A DNA stretch of 64,000 nucleotides from Paracoccaceae bacterium (GCA_017852835.1 JAFMKS010000001.1:62001-126000); one strand, 5' to 3'; numbered from the stretch's first letter, positions 11,742 to 21,954 are shown. The notes: generated by a model from the letters alone, not told the origin. Numbers and translations are program-made.

Positions 11742-12854
11742 TCAGATTAAACAAGTGTCATGTTGTGTGCAGGTTGACAGGCCGTTTGCATCCGTCACTT
11801 GTATCGCCTGAGCACGATCACCAAGTTCTTGAAAAACGTCGATTTCAGTGCCCGTCATCCATGCCTGAGCACCCAAATCGCAGACCTCTTGATAGAGGGC
11901 CGCGCGTCGTTGGTTATCCAAATGTGCCGAAACTTCATCCAGCAGGACCAATGGGGCCGTGCCTATCTGTTCCTTTAGCGCGCGTGCATTGGCAAGGATC
12001 ATGGAGATCAACAACGCCTTTTGCTCACCTGTTGAACAATCCTTTGCAAGCACACCTTTGCGCTGAAATACACCGATCATATCCGTGCGATGCGGTCCGA
12101 CCAAGGTGCGGCCAGCGGCCATGTCGCGTAACCGGCTTTCCTCAAGAGCGCTTTTCAGGTCATCGACCAAGGTAGGCATGTCGCCCTCGCTTTGTTCAAG
12201 TGTCAACTGCGCCACTGGAAACTCAGTGGCGGCGGTACCTTGGGCATTTTGTATCAGGTCCAGCGCACGCATCCGCGCCGTGTGAATTTCGATACCAGTC
12301 TGCGCCATTTGCAATTCAATGGCGCGATACCAGTGGGCATCTCGAATTTGTTCTTTCAACAACTTATTGCGTTCACGCATCGCCTTTTCGTAATTCAGTG
12401 ACGCTTCGGCGTGTGAGGGGAAAAAGCTAAGCGTGATACGATCGAGAAAACGGCGACGTCCTTCTGCACCTTCTATCCATAGACGGTCCATGGCGGGCAC
12501 CAACCAAATGACGCGTGATATTTCCCCAAGGGCGAGCTGCGAAACAGGTTTATCGTCAATTAAAACCCGCCGTGCGGCGCCTTCGTCGGATGTGATTTTT
12601 GTCTGGTGAACATGTTTATCCCGAACAAGGTCAGATTGGAGTTGCCAACCCAAGCTTTCGGGGCGACGTGTCATATCCAGTGCGCTGGCACGTCGCATGC
12701 CCCGACCTGGGGAAAATAGCGATACTGCCTCTAGGATATTCGTTTTGCCCGAACCATTGTTGCCATAAATTGCAACAGGGCGCTGATCAAACGTTAAACG
12801 CGCCAGTTTGTGAGAGCGAAAATGAGAGAGAAGAAGGGTAGATAGATGTAACAT
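11742..12854 (-). CDS. recF: DNA replication and repair protein RecF
   Basis: 370 residues. Starts MLHLSTLLLSHFRSH, then Walker A GNNGSGKTN (about 31-39), an ABC-type signature region, and Walker B LVLLDEVSAHLD (about 305). RecF loads RecA at gaps with RecO and RecR. It lies 25 bp after dnaN on the same strand, in the usual dnaA-dnaN-recF order. Confidence 0.96.
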   Translation of the reverse strand: MLHLSTLLLSHFRSHKLARLTFDQRPVAIYGNNGSGKTNILEAVSLFSPGRGMRRASALDMTRRPESLGWQLQSDLVRDKHVHQTKITSDEGAARRVLIDDKPVSQLALGEISRVIWLVPAMDRLWIEGAEGRRRFLDRITLSFFPSHAEASLNYEKAMRERNKLLKEQIRDAHWYRAIELQMAQTGIEIHTARMRALDLIQNAQGTAATEFPVAQLTLEQSEGDMPTLVDDLKSALEESRLRDMAAGRTLVGPHRTDMIGVFQRKGVLAKDCSTGEQKALLISMILANARALKEQIGTAPLVLLDEVSAHLDNQRRAALYQEVCDLGAQAWMTGTEIDVFQELGDRAQAIQVTDANGLSTCTQHDTCLI

Positions 12855-12879
12855 TACCTACCCAATGCCGACCCGCGGA

Positions 12880-13998
12880 TCACACACGCATTGGCATAAC
12901 AACATAGACTGCTGTCGTGTCGTTGCCTTCGCGCATCAATGTGGGATCACCAGATGAGTTGAACATAAACACAGCGTTTTCGCGATCAACTTGGCTGGCA
13001 ATTTCAAGCAGGTATTTGGCGTTAAATCCAATTTCCAAACGCTCGTCGCCATAAGCCACCGCCAATTCCTCTTCTGCGGCGCCGCTGTCAGGGGAATTCA
13101 CAGACAGAACCAAACGATCTTCGTCTAGGGACAATTTCACCGCCCGCGACCGCTCTGATGAAACAGTCGAAACACGATCCACCGCTTTGGCAAATTCGCT
13201 TGCATCCACTTCTAGGCGGCGGGTGTTGCCAGCGGGAATGACGCGTTGATAATCTGGGAAGGTGCCGTCAATGACCTTGGATGTTAGGGTGATTTCAGGG
13301 GTCGCAAAGCGGACCTTTGTTTCTGACACGGAAACAGCGATTTGAACATCGTCATCTTCCAGCAGCTTGCGCAGTTCACCAACTGTTTTGCGTGGCACGA
13401 TGATGCCTGGCATGTCGGATGCACCGTCGGGTAGATCGGCATCAATGCGTGCCAAACGGTGACCATCTGTTGCCACACAGCGCAACACCTGACCCCCATC
13501 AGCATCCGCAATGTGCATGTAGACACCGTTCAGGTAATAGCGTGTTTCTTCGGTTGAAATGGCAAACTTAGACTTATCAAATAGTCTGCGTAGCACAGGC
13601 GCAGGCGCCGAAAAATTTGAATCGTATTCAGACGATGCCATTACTGGAAAATCTTCTTTAGGCAGGGTCGCCAAAGAGAAGTTTGATCGACCTGCGTCCA
13701 CGGTCAAGCGACCTTTGGCTGCATCGTCGGAGAGTGTGACTAAGGCGCCGTCTGGTAATTTTCGAACGATTTCATGCAGCGTGACAGCAGAAACCGTGGT
13801 TGCGCCCGCGCGTTCCACCTGCGCAACTGTTTTGTCGACAACTTCGATGTCCAAGTCAGTCGCCCGGAATTGTACATGTTCGCCTTCGGCCTCGATCAGA
13901 ACATTTGCAAGGATTGGTATCGTGTTGCGTCGTTCCACAACTGATTGCGCCTGAGAAACTGCTTTTAACAGAGCGCCACGCTCAATGCTAAGCTTCAT
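12880..13998 (-). CDS. dnaN: DNA polymerase III subunit beta (sliding clamp)
   Basis: 372 residues, the usual length for three clamp folds. Begins MKLSIERGALLKAVSQAQ with VVERRNTIPILANVLIEA after it, and ends VYVVMPMRV. The clamp encircles DNA and tethers polymerase III. The frame is open 35 codons further upstream, but homologues start at the ATG at 13996-13998, preceded by GGAGCAAGG. It is separated from dnaA by 144 bp. Confidence 0.97.
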   Translation of the reverse strand: MKLSIERGALLKAVSQAQSVVERRNTIPILANVLIEAEGEHVQFRATDLDIEVVDKTVAQVERAGATTVSAVTLHEIVRKLPDGALVTLSDDAAKGRLTVDAGRSNFSLATLPKEDFPVMASSEYDSNFSAPAPVLRRLFDKSKFAISTEETRYYLNGVYMHIADADGGQVLRCVATDGHRLARIDADLPDGASDMPGIIVPRKTVGELRKLLEDDDVQIAVSVSETKVRFATPEITLTSKVIDGTFPDYQRVIPAGNTRRLEVDASEFAKAVDRVSTVSSERSRAVKLSLDEDRLVLSVNSPDSGAAEEELAVAYGDERLEIGFNAKYLLEIASQVDRENAVFMFNSSGDPTLMREGNDTTAVYVVMPMRV

Positions 13999-14142
13999 AA
14001 TCCTTGCTCCTATCTTAGCCGGGACTAGTAAAATACGACATTCAACTGCCGGCTCAAGTCTTTTCTCTGTTGTCAACGGAAATAACACTACCGTCAAGGC
14101 CAATTGGCCTTGCTCATGGATGTTTAGCGGAGTGTATTTTGC

Positions 14143-15498
14143 TTATGCCTCAAGCGCGCGGCGCAGCATTTCCAAATCTTCTGCGATTTGCCCGTCTTGG
14201 ACTTTTAATTCTTCAACACGTTTCACACCATGCATCACAGTGGTGTGATCACGCCCACCAAAACGGCGTCCGATTTCAGGTAAACTGCGGCTGGTCATTT
14301 GTTTGGCCAAATACATTGCAATCTGACGTGGGCGGGCGTAGGTGCGCAAACGCTTTGGTCCGATCATGTCTGAAAGTCGAATGTTGTAATGCTCTGAAAC
14401 CTTACGCTGAATTTCTTCTACAGTGATCTTGCGCTCGGACGCTCGTAAAATATCCGCCAAACAATCTTGGGTCACCTCGAGCGTGATGTGGCGGCCAACA
14501 AGTGACGCAAATGCGAATAAACGTGTAAGCGACCCTTCAAGGACCCGCACATTGGTCGAAATGCGCAATGCAAGGAATTCCAACACATTCTTATCGAATG
14601 TGACGTCTGGATATTGGGTGCTGTACTGCTCGACCTTGGATTGCAAAATGCCAAGGCGTAATTCATAGTCGGTCGGATGTAAATCAACGACCAAACCACA
14701 CTGTAGACGGCTTTTAATGCGTTCTTCCAGATCCTTGATCTCGCTCGGTGCACGATCTGCAGAGATGATGATTTGTTTATTTTGATCAACCAGTGCGTTG
14801 AAGGTGTGAAAAAACTCTTCTTGCGTGCTGTCTTTGCCCGCGATGAATTGTACATCGTCCACCATTAGAACATCAACCGAACGGAACAGTTGTTTGAAAT
14901 CCATCATCTTGCGTTCGCGCAAAGCCTGAACAAATCGGTACATGAATTGCTCAGCAGAGAGGTACACCACGTTAGGATCAGGTCTGCGGCTTTGTAGTTC
15001 CCATGCAATTGCGTGCATCAGGTGGGTTTTACCCAAACCAACCCCGCCATACAGAAATAGTGGATTAAAGCTGACGGCTTCCCCTTCACCAACACGCCGC
15101 GCAGCGGCGTGCGCCAATTCATTTGGTTTGCCGACAACGAATGTGTCAAATTTGAAGCGTGGGTCCAATGGGGCTCCGGGAAGTTCGTCAGATGATTTTG
15201 TTTCGTGTTCACCATTCTCAACGATTTTGCGCGCTTTTGGCTGCGCAGGTTGCACCGAAGTGGCAACATCAAAACGCAAACGACGCACATCACCGAATAA
15301 TGCTGATAGTTGGAACAACAGCACGTCAGAGAAGTTTTGGGCAACATAATTGCCGATGAAATTGGTGGGCACTTCAAAAACCGCAACGCCATTTTCGATT
15401 TCACAAAAATTTAGGGGTGCAATCCACGTGTTGAAGTTATTCGCTCCAACTGTTTGCTTGATCGCTTCTTTGATCTCGCCCCAAATTTCCTGCGCCAT
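14143..15498 (-). CDS. dnaA: Chromosomal replication initiator protein DnaA
   Basis: 451 residues. Domain I starts MAQEIWGEIKEAI; the AAA+ core has Walker A GGVGLGKTHLMHA (about 160) and Walker B MVDDVQFIAGK (about 222); domain IV ends with the DNA-binding signature GGRDHTTVMHG (about 415-425). DnaA-ATP binds the origin and opens it, and acts as a transcription factor. The ORF is open to 15576, but the ATG at 15498 gives the family start. The upstream 355-bp region holds palindromes and GANTC sites (see that entry). Confidence 0.98.
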   Translation of the reverse strand: MAQEIWGEIKEAIKQTVGANNFNTWIAPLNFCEIENGVAVFEVPTNFIGNYVAQNFSDVLLFQLSALFGDVRRLRFDVATSVQPAQPKARKIVENGEHETKSSDELPGAPLDPRFKFDTFVVGKPNELAHAAARRVGEGEAVSFNPLFLYGGVGLGKTHLMHAIAWELQSRRPDPNVVYLSAEQFMYRFVQALRERKMMDFKQLFRSVDVLMVDDVQFIAGKDSTQEEFFHTFNALVDQNKQIIISADRAPSEIKDLEERIKSRLQCGLVVDLHPTDYELRLGILQSKVEQYSTQYPDVTFDKNVLEFLALRISTNVRVLEGSLTRLFAFASLVGRHITLEVTQDCLADILRASERKITVEEIQRKVSEHYNIRLSDMIGPKRLRTYARPRQIAMYLAKQMTSRSLPEIGRRFGGRDHTTVMHGVKRVEELKVQDGQIAEDLEMLRRALEA

Positions 15499-15853
15499 GT
15501 GTCGTCCGTTCTTATATTTTTTGTGTCCCTCGACCCACAACGCAAAAAGACCACTGGCCCCTGATATGGCACACACCAGGCGATCAAATAGTCAATTTCA
15601 TGAATGGGCAGTAGTGATTTTCGTAGTAAAACTACGTGTCAGCGCGCATGTACGCTTCATAAAACCAGCTGCCCCCCCAGGCGATGCGAGTCGCAAACCT
15701 AAGGTAACAATTTCGAATTGTTGAGGGCAACAATTCTTATAGCTTGACTCTTACTTTTCCTAAAAAGAATCTCTTTTCGAAACTTTTTTACACAAAAAAA
15801 ATGCGCCACCTGTAGGGCGACGCATTCCGTGAAATACAGATGACTTCAAATTC
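15499..15853. promoter_or_regulatory. dnaA-rpsT intergenic region with palindromes and GANTC sites
   Basis: No gene is visible in these 355 bases. They hold two perfect inverted repeats, CGTAGT-AAA-ACTACG (15622-15636) and GAATTGTTG-AGGG-CAACAATTC (15715-15736); three GANTC sites (15688, 15746, 15767), the recognition sequence of the alphaproteobacterial CcrM methylase; an A+T-rich block at 15740-15800; and the rpsT terminator. The dnaA promoter must lie here, but no pair of hexamers is convincing. I find no good DnaA box (TTATCCACA, one mismatch allowed), so an origin is not claimed. Confidence 0.6.
15793..15826 (-). terminator. Rho-independent terminator of rpsT
   Basis: Minus strand: an 11-bp stem (AATGCGTCGCC pairing with GGTGGCGCATT, two G-T pairs) around a 5-base loop at 15826-15800, followed by a run of eight T (15801-15794). 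It lies 28 bp beyond the rpsT stop and would insulate dnaA from rpsT transcription. Confidence 0.8.
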
Positions 15854-16117
15854 TTATGCGATTGCTTTCACGCGTGCAGACAGGCGTGACATTTTACGCG
15901 CTGCTGTGTTCTTGTGAAAAATGCCTTTTGTGACGCCGCGCATCAATTCAGGCTGTGCTGCACGCAGAGCGGCAGAAGCCGCGTCACGATCACCACTCTC
16001 GATTGCTTCTTCAACTTTGCGCAAGAAAGTCCGGATACGTGAACGACGTGATTTATTAACGTCTGCACGACGCTCTGATTGACGTGCGCGTTTTTTAGAT
16101 TGAGGCGTGTTTGCCAT
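15854..16117 (-). CDS. rpsT: 30S ribosomal protein S20
   Basis: 87 residues, strongly basic. [17 protein letters not shown] at the start and [13 protein letters not shown] near the end are typical of S20, which binds 16S rRNA early in assembly of the small subunit. The ATG at 16117 is chosen over one three codons upstream because homologues begin MANT. It lies upstream of dnaA in the same direction, with its own terminator. Two GANTC sites form the arms of a short palindrome upstream (GACTC at 16174, GAGTC at 16185). Confidence 0.97.
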   Translation of the reverse strand: MANTPQSKKRARQSERRADVNKSRRSRIRTFLRKVEEAIESGDRDAASAALRAAQPELMRGVTKGIFHKNTAARKMSRLSARVKAIA

Positions 16118-16233
16118 GCGATTCAAATCCCACTGTTTGGGTTACATATTCCTGAGGTCGCGTCTTTAGGCCCGACTCGAAGCTGAGTCAACAGGTCAGA
16201 GACCAAAAACACTAAAAACGCCCCCAATTTTCT

Positions 16234-17010
16234 TTATTTGTCGCGAAACTGTGCTTCGCGTTTCTCGATAAAGGCGGCCATTCCTTCTTTTTGGTCCTCT
16301 GTCGCAAAGAGCGAATGGAACAAGCGACGTTCAAATAGCAACCCTTCATCCAATGTTGTTTCGTAAGAACGATTAACGGCCTCTTTTGCTGCCATCACAG
16401 CCATCATCGATTTTTCTGCAATTTTAGCAGCAGCACCCATTGCCTCATCAATCAATTTTTTGGTCGGCACTACGCGGCTAACAAGCCCACAGCGTTCCGC
16501 CTCGTCCGCTTCCATTAAGCGTCCTGTCAGGTTCATGTCCATTGATTTGGATTTGCCAATATAGCGGGTCATGCGTTGCGAACCGCCCATACCCGCAATC
16601 ACACCCAGATTGATTTCCGGTTGACCGAATTTTGCATTGTCCGCTGCGATGATAAAGTCACACATCATCGCCAATTCGCATCCACCCCCAAGCGCATAGC
16701 CAGAAACAGCCGCGATGATAGGTTTGCGAATGCGTCCAATTCTGTCCGATTCTTCGCCAAAAAGATTCTCATTGAACACATCTGAAAACGACTTGCTGCT
16801 CATCATCTTGATATCAGCGCCAGCTGCGAATGCCTTTTCAGAACCAGTGATCACAATACAGCGCACCATTTCACTTTTCTGTGCGGATTCAAGGGCATCA
16901 ACCAGTTCCATCAACAACTCTGCATTCAATGCGTTCAGTGCGTCGGGGCGATTAAGTTTAATCAGGGCAATATGGTTTTCCACTTCGACGGTGATCGTCT
17001 CATAAGCCAT
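16234..17010 (-). CDS. Enoyl-CoA hydratase (crotonase family)
   Basis: 258 residues, the length of short-chain enoyl-CoA hydratases. The two catalytic glutamates of the family appear in [11 protein letters not shown] (about 113) and [16 protein letters not shown] (about 133). The oxyanion-hole region is [11 protein letters not shown]. It hydrates 2-trans-enoyl-CoA to (S)-3-hydroxyacyl-CoA in beta-oxidation. The ATG at 17010 is preferred over one at 17025 as it gives the usual MAYETI start. It stands between mutM and rpsT on the same strand. Confidence 0.92.
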   Translation of the reverse strand: MAYETITVEVENHIALIKLNRPDALNALNAELLMELVDALESAQKSEMVRCIVITGSEKAFAAGADIKMMSSKSFSDVFNENLFGEESDRIGRIRKPIIAAVSGYALGGGCELAMMCDFIIAADNAKFGQPEINLGVIAGMGGSQRMTRYIGKSKSMDMNLTGRLMEADEAERCGLVSRVVPTKKLIDEAMGAAAKIAEKSMMAVMAAKEAVNRSYETTLDEGLLFERRLFHSLFATEDQKEGMAAFIEKREAQFRDK

Positions 17011-17073
17011 GAAGATATCTCTCAATTGTTACATTCAGTCCACTTGCTTATCACGAAACGGACATTGATCAAG

Positions 17074-17925
17074 CTATCTTTGACATTTGGGGCAATAGAA
17101 ACTTGATCGTCCAGATTGGAAGATACGCTTTATTTTCGCATCACAGTCAGTGTTGGTACATGCCTCATCTTCGCGACCATATACTTTGAATGTGTGTTGA
17201 AAATATCCCAGTTCACCATCGCTGTGTCGAAAATCCCTTAGTGTGGAACCACCTGCTTGGATCGCTTCACCCAAAACGTCTCGGATGATTGCGACCATAG
17301 GTGCCGTCCGCTTGGCGCTGATTTTACCTGCCAATTTTTTAGGAGAGATCCCTGCACGAAATAAAACCTCGCAAACATAGATATTTCCTAATCCCGCAAT
17401 AATGCGCTGATCCAGAAGTGCAGATTTTATCGGAGAATTTTTCTTTTTGAGAATATTCACAAGGTAATCTTCGTGGAATTCATTACCAAATGGTTCAGGT
17501 CCAATATTGCGTAGCAACGGGTGTGCATCGCCTAAAGCGGTATCCAGTAAATCCATTGCACCGAAACGACGTGGATCGTTAAAGGTGATACGCGCGCCAT
17601 TTTCCATGGAAAAAATAGCATGATCATGTTTTTCGATTGGTGGGTGGTCGCGCACAAAGTTGCCTAGAGGGTCACCCGAAACCAAAATCCGCCCAGACAT
17701 TCCCAGATGGATTAAAAGCGTTTCGTTGCTGTCTAAATCGGCCAAGATGTATTTGGAACGTCGACGTAACCCCAGCACTTTGGCCCCTGAAACACGTTCT
17801 GCCATACCGCCTGGAAACGGCCACCGCAGATCGGGGCGATTGAGGATGAGCTGATCAATCCTGTACCCTGTCATTGCGGGTTCTATCCCGCGCATAACAG
17901 TTTCGACTTCAGGTAATTCTGGCAT
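17074..17925 (-). CDS. mutM: Formamidopyrimidine-DNA glycosylase (Fpg)
   Basis: 283 residues. Starts with the catalytic PELPEVETV (Pro-2 nucleophile, Glu-3, Glu-6). The C-terminal zinc finger has C-x4-C (CTNTDC) and C-x2-C (CPKC), preceding QR at the end; [10 protein letters not shown] is the DNA-contacting hairpin. The enzyme removes 8-oxoguanine and ring-opened purines and nicks at the site. Divergent from ubiE, with 107 bp between them. Confidence 0.97.
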   Translation of the reverse strand: MPELPEVETVMRGIEPAMTGYRIDQLILNRPDLRWPFPGGMAERVSGAKVLGLRRRSKYILADLDSNETLLIHLGMSGRILVSGDPLGNFVRDHPPIEKHDHAIFSMENGARITFNDPRRFGAMDLLDTALGDAHPLLRNIGPEPFGNEFHEDYLVNILKKKNSPIKSALLDQRIIAGLGNIYVCEVLFRAGISPKKLAGKISAKRTAPMVAIIRDVLGEAIQAGGSTLRDFRHSDGELGYFQHTFKVYGREDEACTNTDCDAKIKRIFQSGRSSFYCPKCQR

Positions 17926-18032
17926 TACACCCCCATATTCCAGTTGTGGGATTAGCTACGTTTCACGACTAAATAATTTAGTCGCATTGTAACCCCCTTC
18001 AATCGGATTATAAGTAGGGGGAAACCTGTACT

Positions 18033-18797
18033 ATGGATAATGTTATGACCACTGACGAAAACGGCACAACCCATTTTGGATTTCAGACTGTTCCTGAAAC
18101 CGAAAAAGCATCCAGAGTACAAGGCGTGTTCGGCAGTGTTGCGAATAAATACGACATTATGAACGATGTAATGTCAGGGGGCATCCATCGGTTATGGAAA
18201 GACGCAATGATGGACTGGCTTGCGCCACGTGCAGGTCAGCGATTATTGGACGTTGCGGGTGGCACGGGTGATATTTCTTTTCGGTTTTTAAAACGTGCGG
18301 GCGCAGGACACGCAACGGTTCTTGATTTGACTGAACCCATGTTGGTTGAGGGCCGCAAACGTGCAGAAGCGGGGCAGATGGCCGAACAGCTCGACTGGGT
18401 TGTTGGCGACGCTATGGCGCTTCCATTCGAAGATAACACATTTGATGTTTATACGATCAGCTTTGGAATTCGAAATGTAACGCGCCCCCAAGAAGCGTTG
18501 AATGAGGCGTTTCGTGTCCTGAAACCGGGTGGGCGTTTGATGGTGCTAGAGTTTTCGCAAATTCCCAACGACCTGCTGCAATGGGCGTACGATCGTTATT
18601 CATTCAATGTTATTCCGAAAATGGGTAAAATGATTGCGAATGACGCAGATAGTTATCAATATTTGGTTGAATCAATTCGCAAATTTCCAGATCAAGAAAC
18701 TTTTTTGGGCATGGTCAAATCGGCAGGATTTGAGAATGCGAAATATCGCAATCTAACGATGGGAATTGCCTGTCTTCATTCTGGTTGGAAAATCTAA
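18033..18797 (+). CDS. ubiE: Ubiquinone/menaquinone C-methyltransferase UbiE
   Basis: 254 residues. UbiE signatures are seen: [19 protein letters not shown] (about 31-49), the SAM-binding [13 protein letters not shown] (about 72), and [15 protein letters not shown] (about 148). It methylates 2-polyprenyl-6-methoxy-1,4-benzoquinol in ubiquinone synthesis. An ATG at 18033 follows AGGGGGAA; an internal ATG at 18045 is possible. The next gene, ubiB, begins on the very next base after the stop, so the two are an operon. Confidence 0.96.
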   Translation: MDNVMTTDENGTTHFGFQTVPETEKASRVQGVFGSVANKYDIMNDVMSGGIHRLWKDAMMDWLAPRAGQRLLDVAGGTGDISFRFLKRAGAGHATVLDLTEPMLVEGRKRAEAGQMAEQLDWVVGDAMALPFEDNTFDVYTISFGIRNVTRPQEALNEAFRVLKPGGRLMVLEFSQIPNDLLQWAYDRYSFNVIPKMGKMIANDADSYQYLVESIRKFPDQETFLGMVKSAGFENAKYRNLTMGIACLHSGWKI

Positions 18798-20327
18798 ATG
18801 CGCGGCGTGCATAACATTTGGCGCCTTATCCGGACGGGCGCAACCTTTGAACGGACTGGTGCAATGCGACAAGTATTGGAAGCCGTTGAAGCGCCGCGCG
18901 GTGTTCGAATTGTTGCAAGGGTTTTGGGATATCCATTTAAATTGCTTGGCTACACTGGTGATCCGTCGATGCCACCAGTGCCCCGTGCGCTGACGGCGCT
19001 GGGTCCAGCGTATATTAAGTTTGGCCAAATCTTAAGTACACGACCAGATGTTGTTGGTAGTGAATTGGCACAACAGTTGCGCGTTTTGCAGGACAAACTG
19101 CCGCCGTTTTCTGTTGAGATTGCAAAGAAAACCATTGAAGCCGAATTGGAACGCCCAATTGGGGACATGTTTTCTGAATTCAGCGAACCGATTGCCGCAG
19201 CGTCGCTTGCGCAAGTACACAAAGCGCGGTTGGATGCGACTGGCGAATGGGTTGCTGTCAAAGTTTTGCGTCCGGGGATTGAGCGTTCCTTTATTCGCGA
19301 TGTAGATGCCTTTTATTTGGCGGCCAATATGGTTGAAATATTTGCGCCTTTCGCACGACGTTTGCGTCCAATGGATGTCATTCGCCATTTTGAAGGCGTT
19401 GTTCGAGGTGAACTTGATTTACGACTAGAGAGTGCTTCTGCTTCTGAATTCGCGGCGAATACTGAAAAAGATGATGGTTTTCACGTTCCCAACGTTCGTT
19501 GGAGTTATTCCGCAAAGCGCGTGATGACGTTAGATTGGGTTGAGGGCATTCCGCTGGGTGATAATGATGCGCTTGACCACGCTGGATTTGATCGCGAGCG
19601 TTTGGGCGAGAAAGTCCTGCAAAGCTTCCTGACGCACGCATTGCGGGATGGATATTTCCATGCAGACATGCACCAAGGTAACTTGCGTGTCGGAACCGCA
19701 GGTGAGGTTATCGCACTCGATTTTGGGATAATGGGATATATCGATGAATATACCCGCCGCGTTTATGCCGAAATATTATTTGGATTTATTCGCCGTGATT
19801 ATCACCGCGTCGCCCAAGTGCATTTTGAGGCTGGCTACGTACCCGCCACACAGGACGTCGAAGAATTTGCGCGGGCACTGCGCGCTGTCGGCGAACCTAT
19901 CTTTGGAATGGATGCCACACAAATATCAATGGGACGCCTGTTAAATCACCTGTTTGAGGTGACAGAACGTTTTGGAATGGAAACGCGTACCGAACTTATC
20001 CTGCTGCAGCGTACTATGGTTGTGGTCGAGGGTGTTGCACGTTCGTTGGACCCCCGCATAAATATATGGCAGGTGGCAAAACCCGTTGTCGAGGGGTACA
20101 TCCGTGACAGTATTGGGCCTCTGGCAGTCTTGAATGATCTGAAAAACACATTGGCGGTTGTCGCGCGTTTTGGACCACGTTTGCCAGGCATCGTTGAGCA
20201 AGCCTTGATGAAGCAGGCAACAGCCGGCGGTGCACCTGAGAAAAAATCTAAAAGACCGCTTTTTTTTGGCGCCCTATTGGCCATCATTGGCGCAGGCTTG
20301 GGCGCGGCTATTGCGCTTAATTTTTAA
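18798..20327 (+). CDS. ubiB: Ubiquinone biosynthesis kinase-like protein UbiB
   Basis: 509 residues. UbiB/ADCK motifs: the N-terminal KxGQ motif in YIKFGQILSTRPD (about 74), an alanine-rich nucleotide loop AAASLAQVH, HADMHQGNL and the metal-binding ALDFGIMG. A hydrophobic segment at 488-507 anchors it in the membrane. UbiB supports coenzyme Q assembly, probably by extracting lipid precursors with ATP hydrolysis. The 3' end overlaps by 11 bp a 45-codon ORF on the other strand. Confidence 0.95.
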   Translation: MRGVHNIWRLIRTGATFERTGAMRQVLEAVEAPRGVRIVARVLGYPFKLLGYTGDPSMPPVPRALTALGPAYIKFGQILSTRPDVVGSELAQQLRVLQDKLPPFSVEIAKKTIEAELERPIGDMFSEFSEPIAAASLAQVHKARLDATGEWVAVKVLRPGIERSFIRDVDAFYLAANMVEIFAPFARRLRPMDVIRHFEGVVRGELDLRLESASASEFAANTEKDDGFHVPNVRWSYSAKRVMTLDWVEGIPLGDNDALDHAGFDRERLGEKVLQSFLTHALRDGYFHADMHQGNLRVGTAGEVIALDFGIMGYIDEYTRRVYAEILFGFIRRDYHRVAQVHFEAGYVPATQDVEEFARALRAVGEPIFGMDATQISMGRLLNHLFEVTERFGMETRTELILLQRTMVVVEGVARSLDPRINIWQVAKPVVEGYIRDSIGPLAVLNDLKNTLAVVARFGPRLPGIVEQALMKQATAGGAPEKKSKRPLFFGALLAIIGAGLGAAIALNF

Positions 20328-20454
20328 CGAAGCGCAATAACATATTGCGGTGTAATCGTTTCACCACTTTCCAGGCACCACCATGATGCTCATCTGCTGC
20401 GATGATCTTTTTCTGTTTGATGAAAACTAGCGCGACCGTTTGGTCATTTGCCAT
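20317..20454 (-). CDS. Hypothetical small basic protein (45 residues)
   Basis: ATG at 20454 to TAA at 20317. The product begins MANDQTVALVFIKQ and ends MLLRFVKN, with eight Lys/Arg and a DEHHGG segment in the middle; no signal peptide or membrane segment. An AGGTGG site sits 5 nt before the ATG. It follows gshA by 73 bp in the same direction and overlaps the convergent ubiB end. I do not recognise it; coding is suggested by the ribosome site and placement, not by homology. Confidence 0.4.
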   Translation of the reverse strand: MANDQTVALVFIKQKKIIAADEHHGGAWKVVKRLHRNMLLRFVKN

Positions 20455-20527
20455 GTTCACCACCTATATCTCACCCAAGGTCAGGTATATGTGGCGATCC
20501 TTTACGGGTCCGTTAACACATACAATT

Positions 20528-21898
20528 TTAGTAGCTAAATTCGGCAAAGATCCGATTTAGATCACCGGCCCACGCACCGTTGTAATGATCCATAAGTTCG
20601 TCAGCAGGTGTTTTTTTTGTTTCTACGCTTTCCATCAGCGCGTTTAGAAAATGTGTTTCATCTGGAATCATGCCACCCGCACCAGGGCGCGCGCGTTTTG
20701 CTAGGCCCGCATGCGCGATGTCCAAAACAGATTTGGAAAGCTCATGCATGTCGATATTGCCAACCTTTGCACACAATCCATCGACAGATGCTGTTACACG
20801 CAGCGCCTCGCGCGTTTCGGCATCCCAATCCTTTACCAAATCCCAGGCTGCATCTAGGCTGTCTTGTTCGTAACACAGACCAACCCAAAACGCGGGCAAT
20901 GCGCATAATCGACGCCATTGGCCGCCATCTGCACCGCGCATTTCAATATATTTTTTAATGCGTGCTTCTGGGAACGCAGTTGTCAGGTGGTCTGCCCAAT
21001 CGCTGAGCGTTGGTTTTTCACCTGGAAGTGCAGGTAATTTTCCGTCCAAGAAGTCGCGGAAAGATTGCCCCAACGCGTCAATGTATTTTCCGTCGCGATA
21101 GACAAAATACATCGGTACATCCAACGCATATTCCACCCAACGTTCGAAACCAAAATCGTCATCAAATACAAATGGGATCATACCTGCGCGGGCATTATCG
21201 GTATCGCGCCAAACACGGCTGCGCCAACTTTTGTGACCGTTTGGTTTGCCCTCAAAAAACGGGGAATTCGCAAATAGGGCGACGGCGACAGGCTGAAGCG
21301 CGATGCCGACGCGCAGTTTTTGGATCATGTCTGCTTCGGATGAATAATCCAAATTGACCTGAACGGTGCTCGTTCGACGCATCATCGTGCGCCCCATCGT
21401 ACCAACCTTGCCCATATAGGCATCCATCAATTTATAGCGCCCTTTTGGCATCAATGGCATTTCTTCGTGCATCCAGGTAGGCGCCGCGCCCAGTCCAATA
21501 AAGCCCACGCCAATTTCGTCCGCGATATCTTTGACCTCTTTCAGGTGAACATTCACCTCGTCACAGGTTTCATGGATCGTTTCAAGCGGTGCGCCCGATA
21601 ATTCCAGCGCGCCACCAGGCTCTAGGGAAATGTTCGCCCCGTCTTTTGTCAGACCGATGAGTTGATCAGCTTCGCGAAGCTCTTGCCAATCATGGCGGTC
21701 ACGCAGGGCGGATAACACTGCATGAATGGAACGCTCACCTTCGTATGGCAATGGTAATAAACTATCTTTGCAAAATCCGAATTTTTCATGCTCGGTTCCG
21801 ATGCGCCAATCCTCTTTCGGTTTACACCCCGATGCCAGATATTCGGCCATTTGTTCATAACGTTCGATGGGGCCGCCACCGGATTGAGGGATCGACAT
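20528..21898 (-). CDS. gshA: Glutamate--cysteine ligase (plant/alphaproteobacterial type)
   Basis: 456 residues. The active-site region RIGTEHEKFGF (about 32-42) and the GGALELSG segment near residue 98 mark the class that includes plant and alphaproteobacterial enzymes, distinct from E. coli GshA. It joins glutamate and cysteine with ATP, the first step of glutathione synthesis. Glutathione use fits the GST gene at 38959. It ends about 200 bp from ubiB. Confidence 0.95.
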   Translation of the reverse strand: MSIPQSGGGPIERYEQMAEYLASGCKPKEDWRIGTEHEKFGFCKDSLLPLPYEGERSIHAVLSALRDRHDWQELREADQLIGLTKDGANISLEPGGALELSGAPLETIHETCDEVNVHLKEVKDIADEIGVGFIGLGAAPTWMHEEMPLMPKGRYKLMDAYMGKVGTMGRTMMRRTSTVQVNLDYSSEADMIQKLRVGIALQPVAVALFANSPFFEGKPNGHKSWRSRVWRDTDNARAGMIPFVFDDDFGFERWVEYALDVPMYFVYRDGKYIDALGQSFRDFLDGKLPALPGEKPTLSDWADHLTTAFPEARIKKYIEMRGADGGQWRRLCALPAFWVGLCYEQDSLDAAWDLVKDWDAETREALRVTASVDGLCAKVGNIDMHELSKSVLDIAHAGLAKRARPGAGGMIPDETHFLNALMESVETKKTPADELMDHYNGAWAGDLNRIFAEFSY

Positions 21899-21954
21899 TG
21901 ATAAGTCTCCGATCGAATAGTTTTGTAAAGGGATTAATACGTTTTTCTCTTATG

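Noticed and set aside
15499-15853. Origin of replication next to dnaA
   Set aside because: A+T-rich block and palindromes are present, but no run of DnaA boxes is visible, and in alphaproteobacteria the origin is often not next to dnaA.
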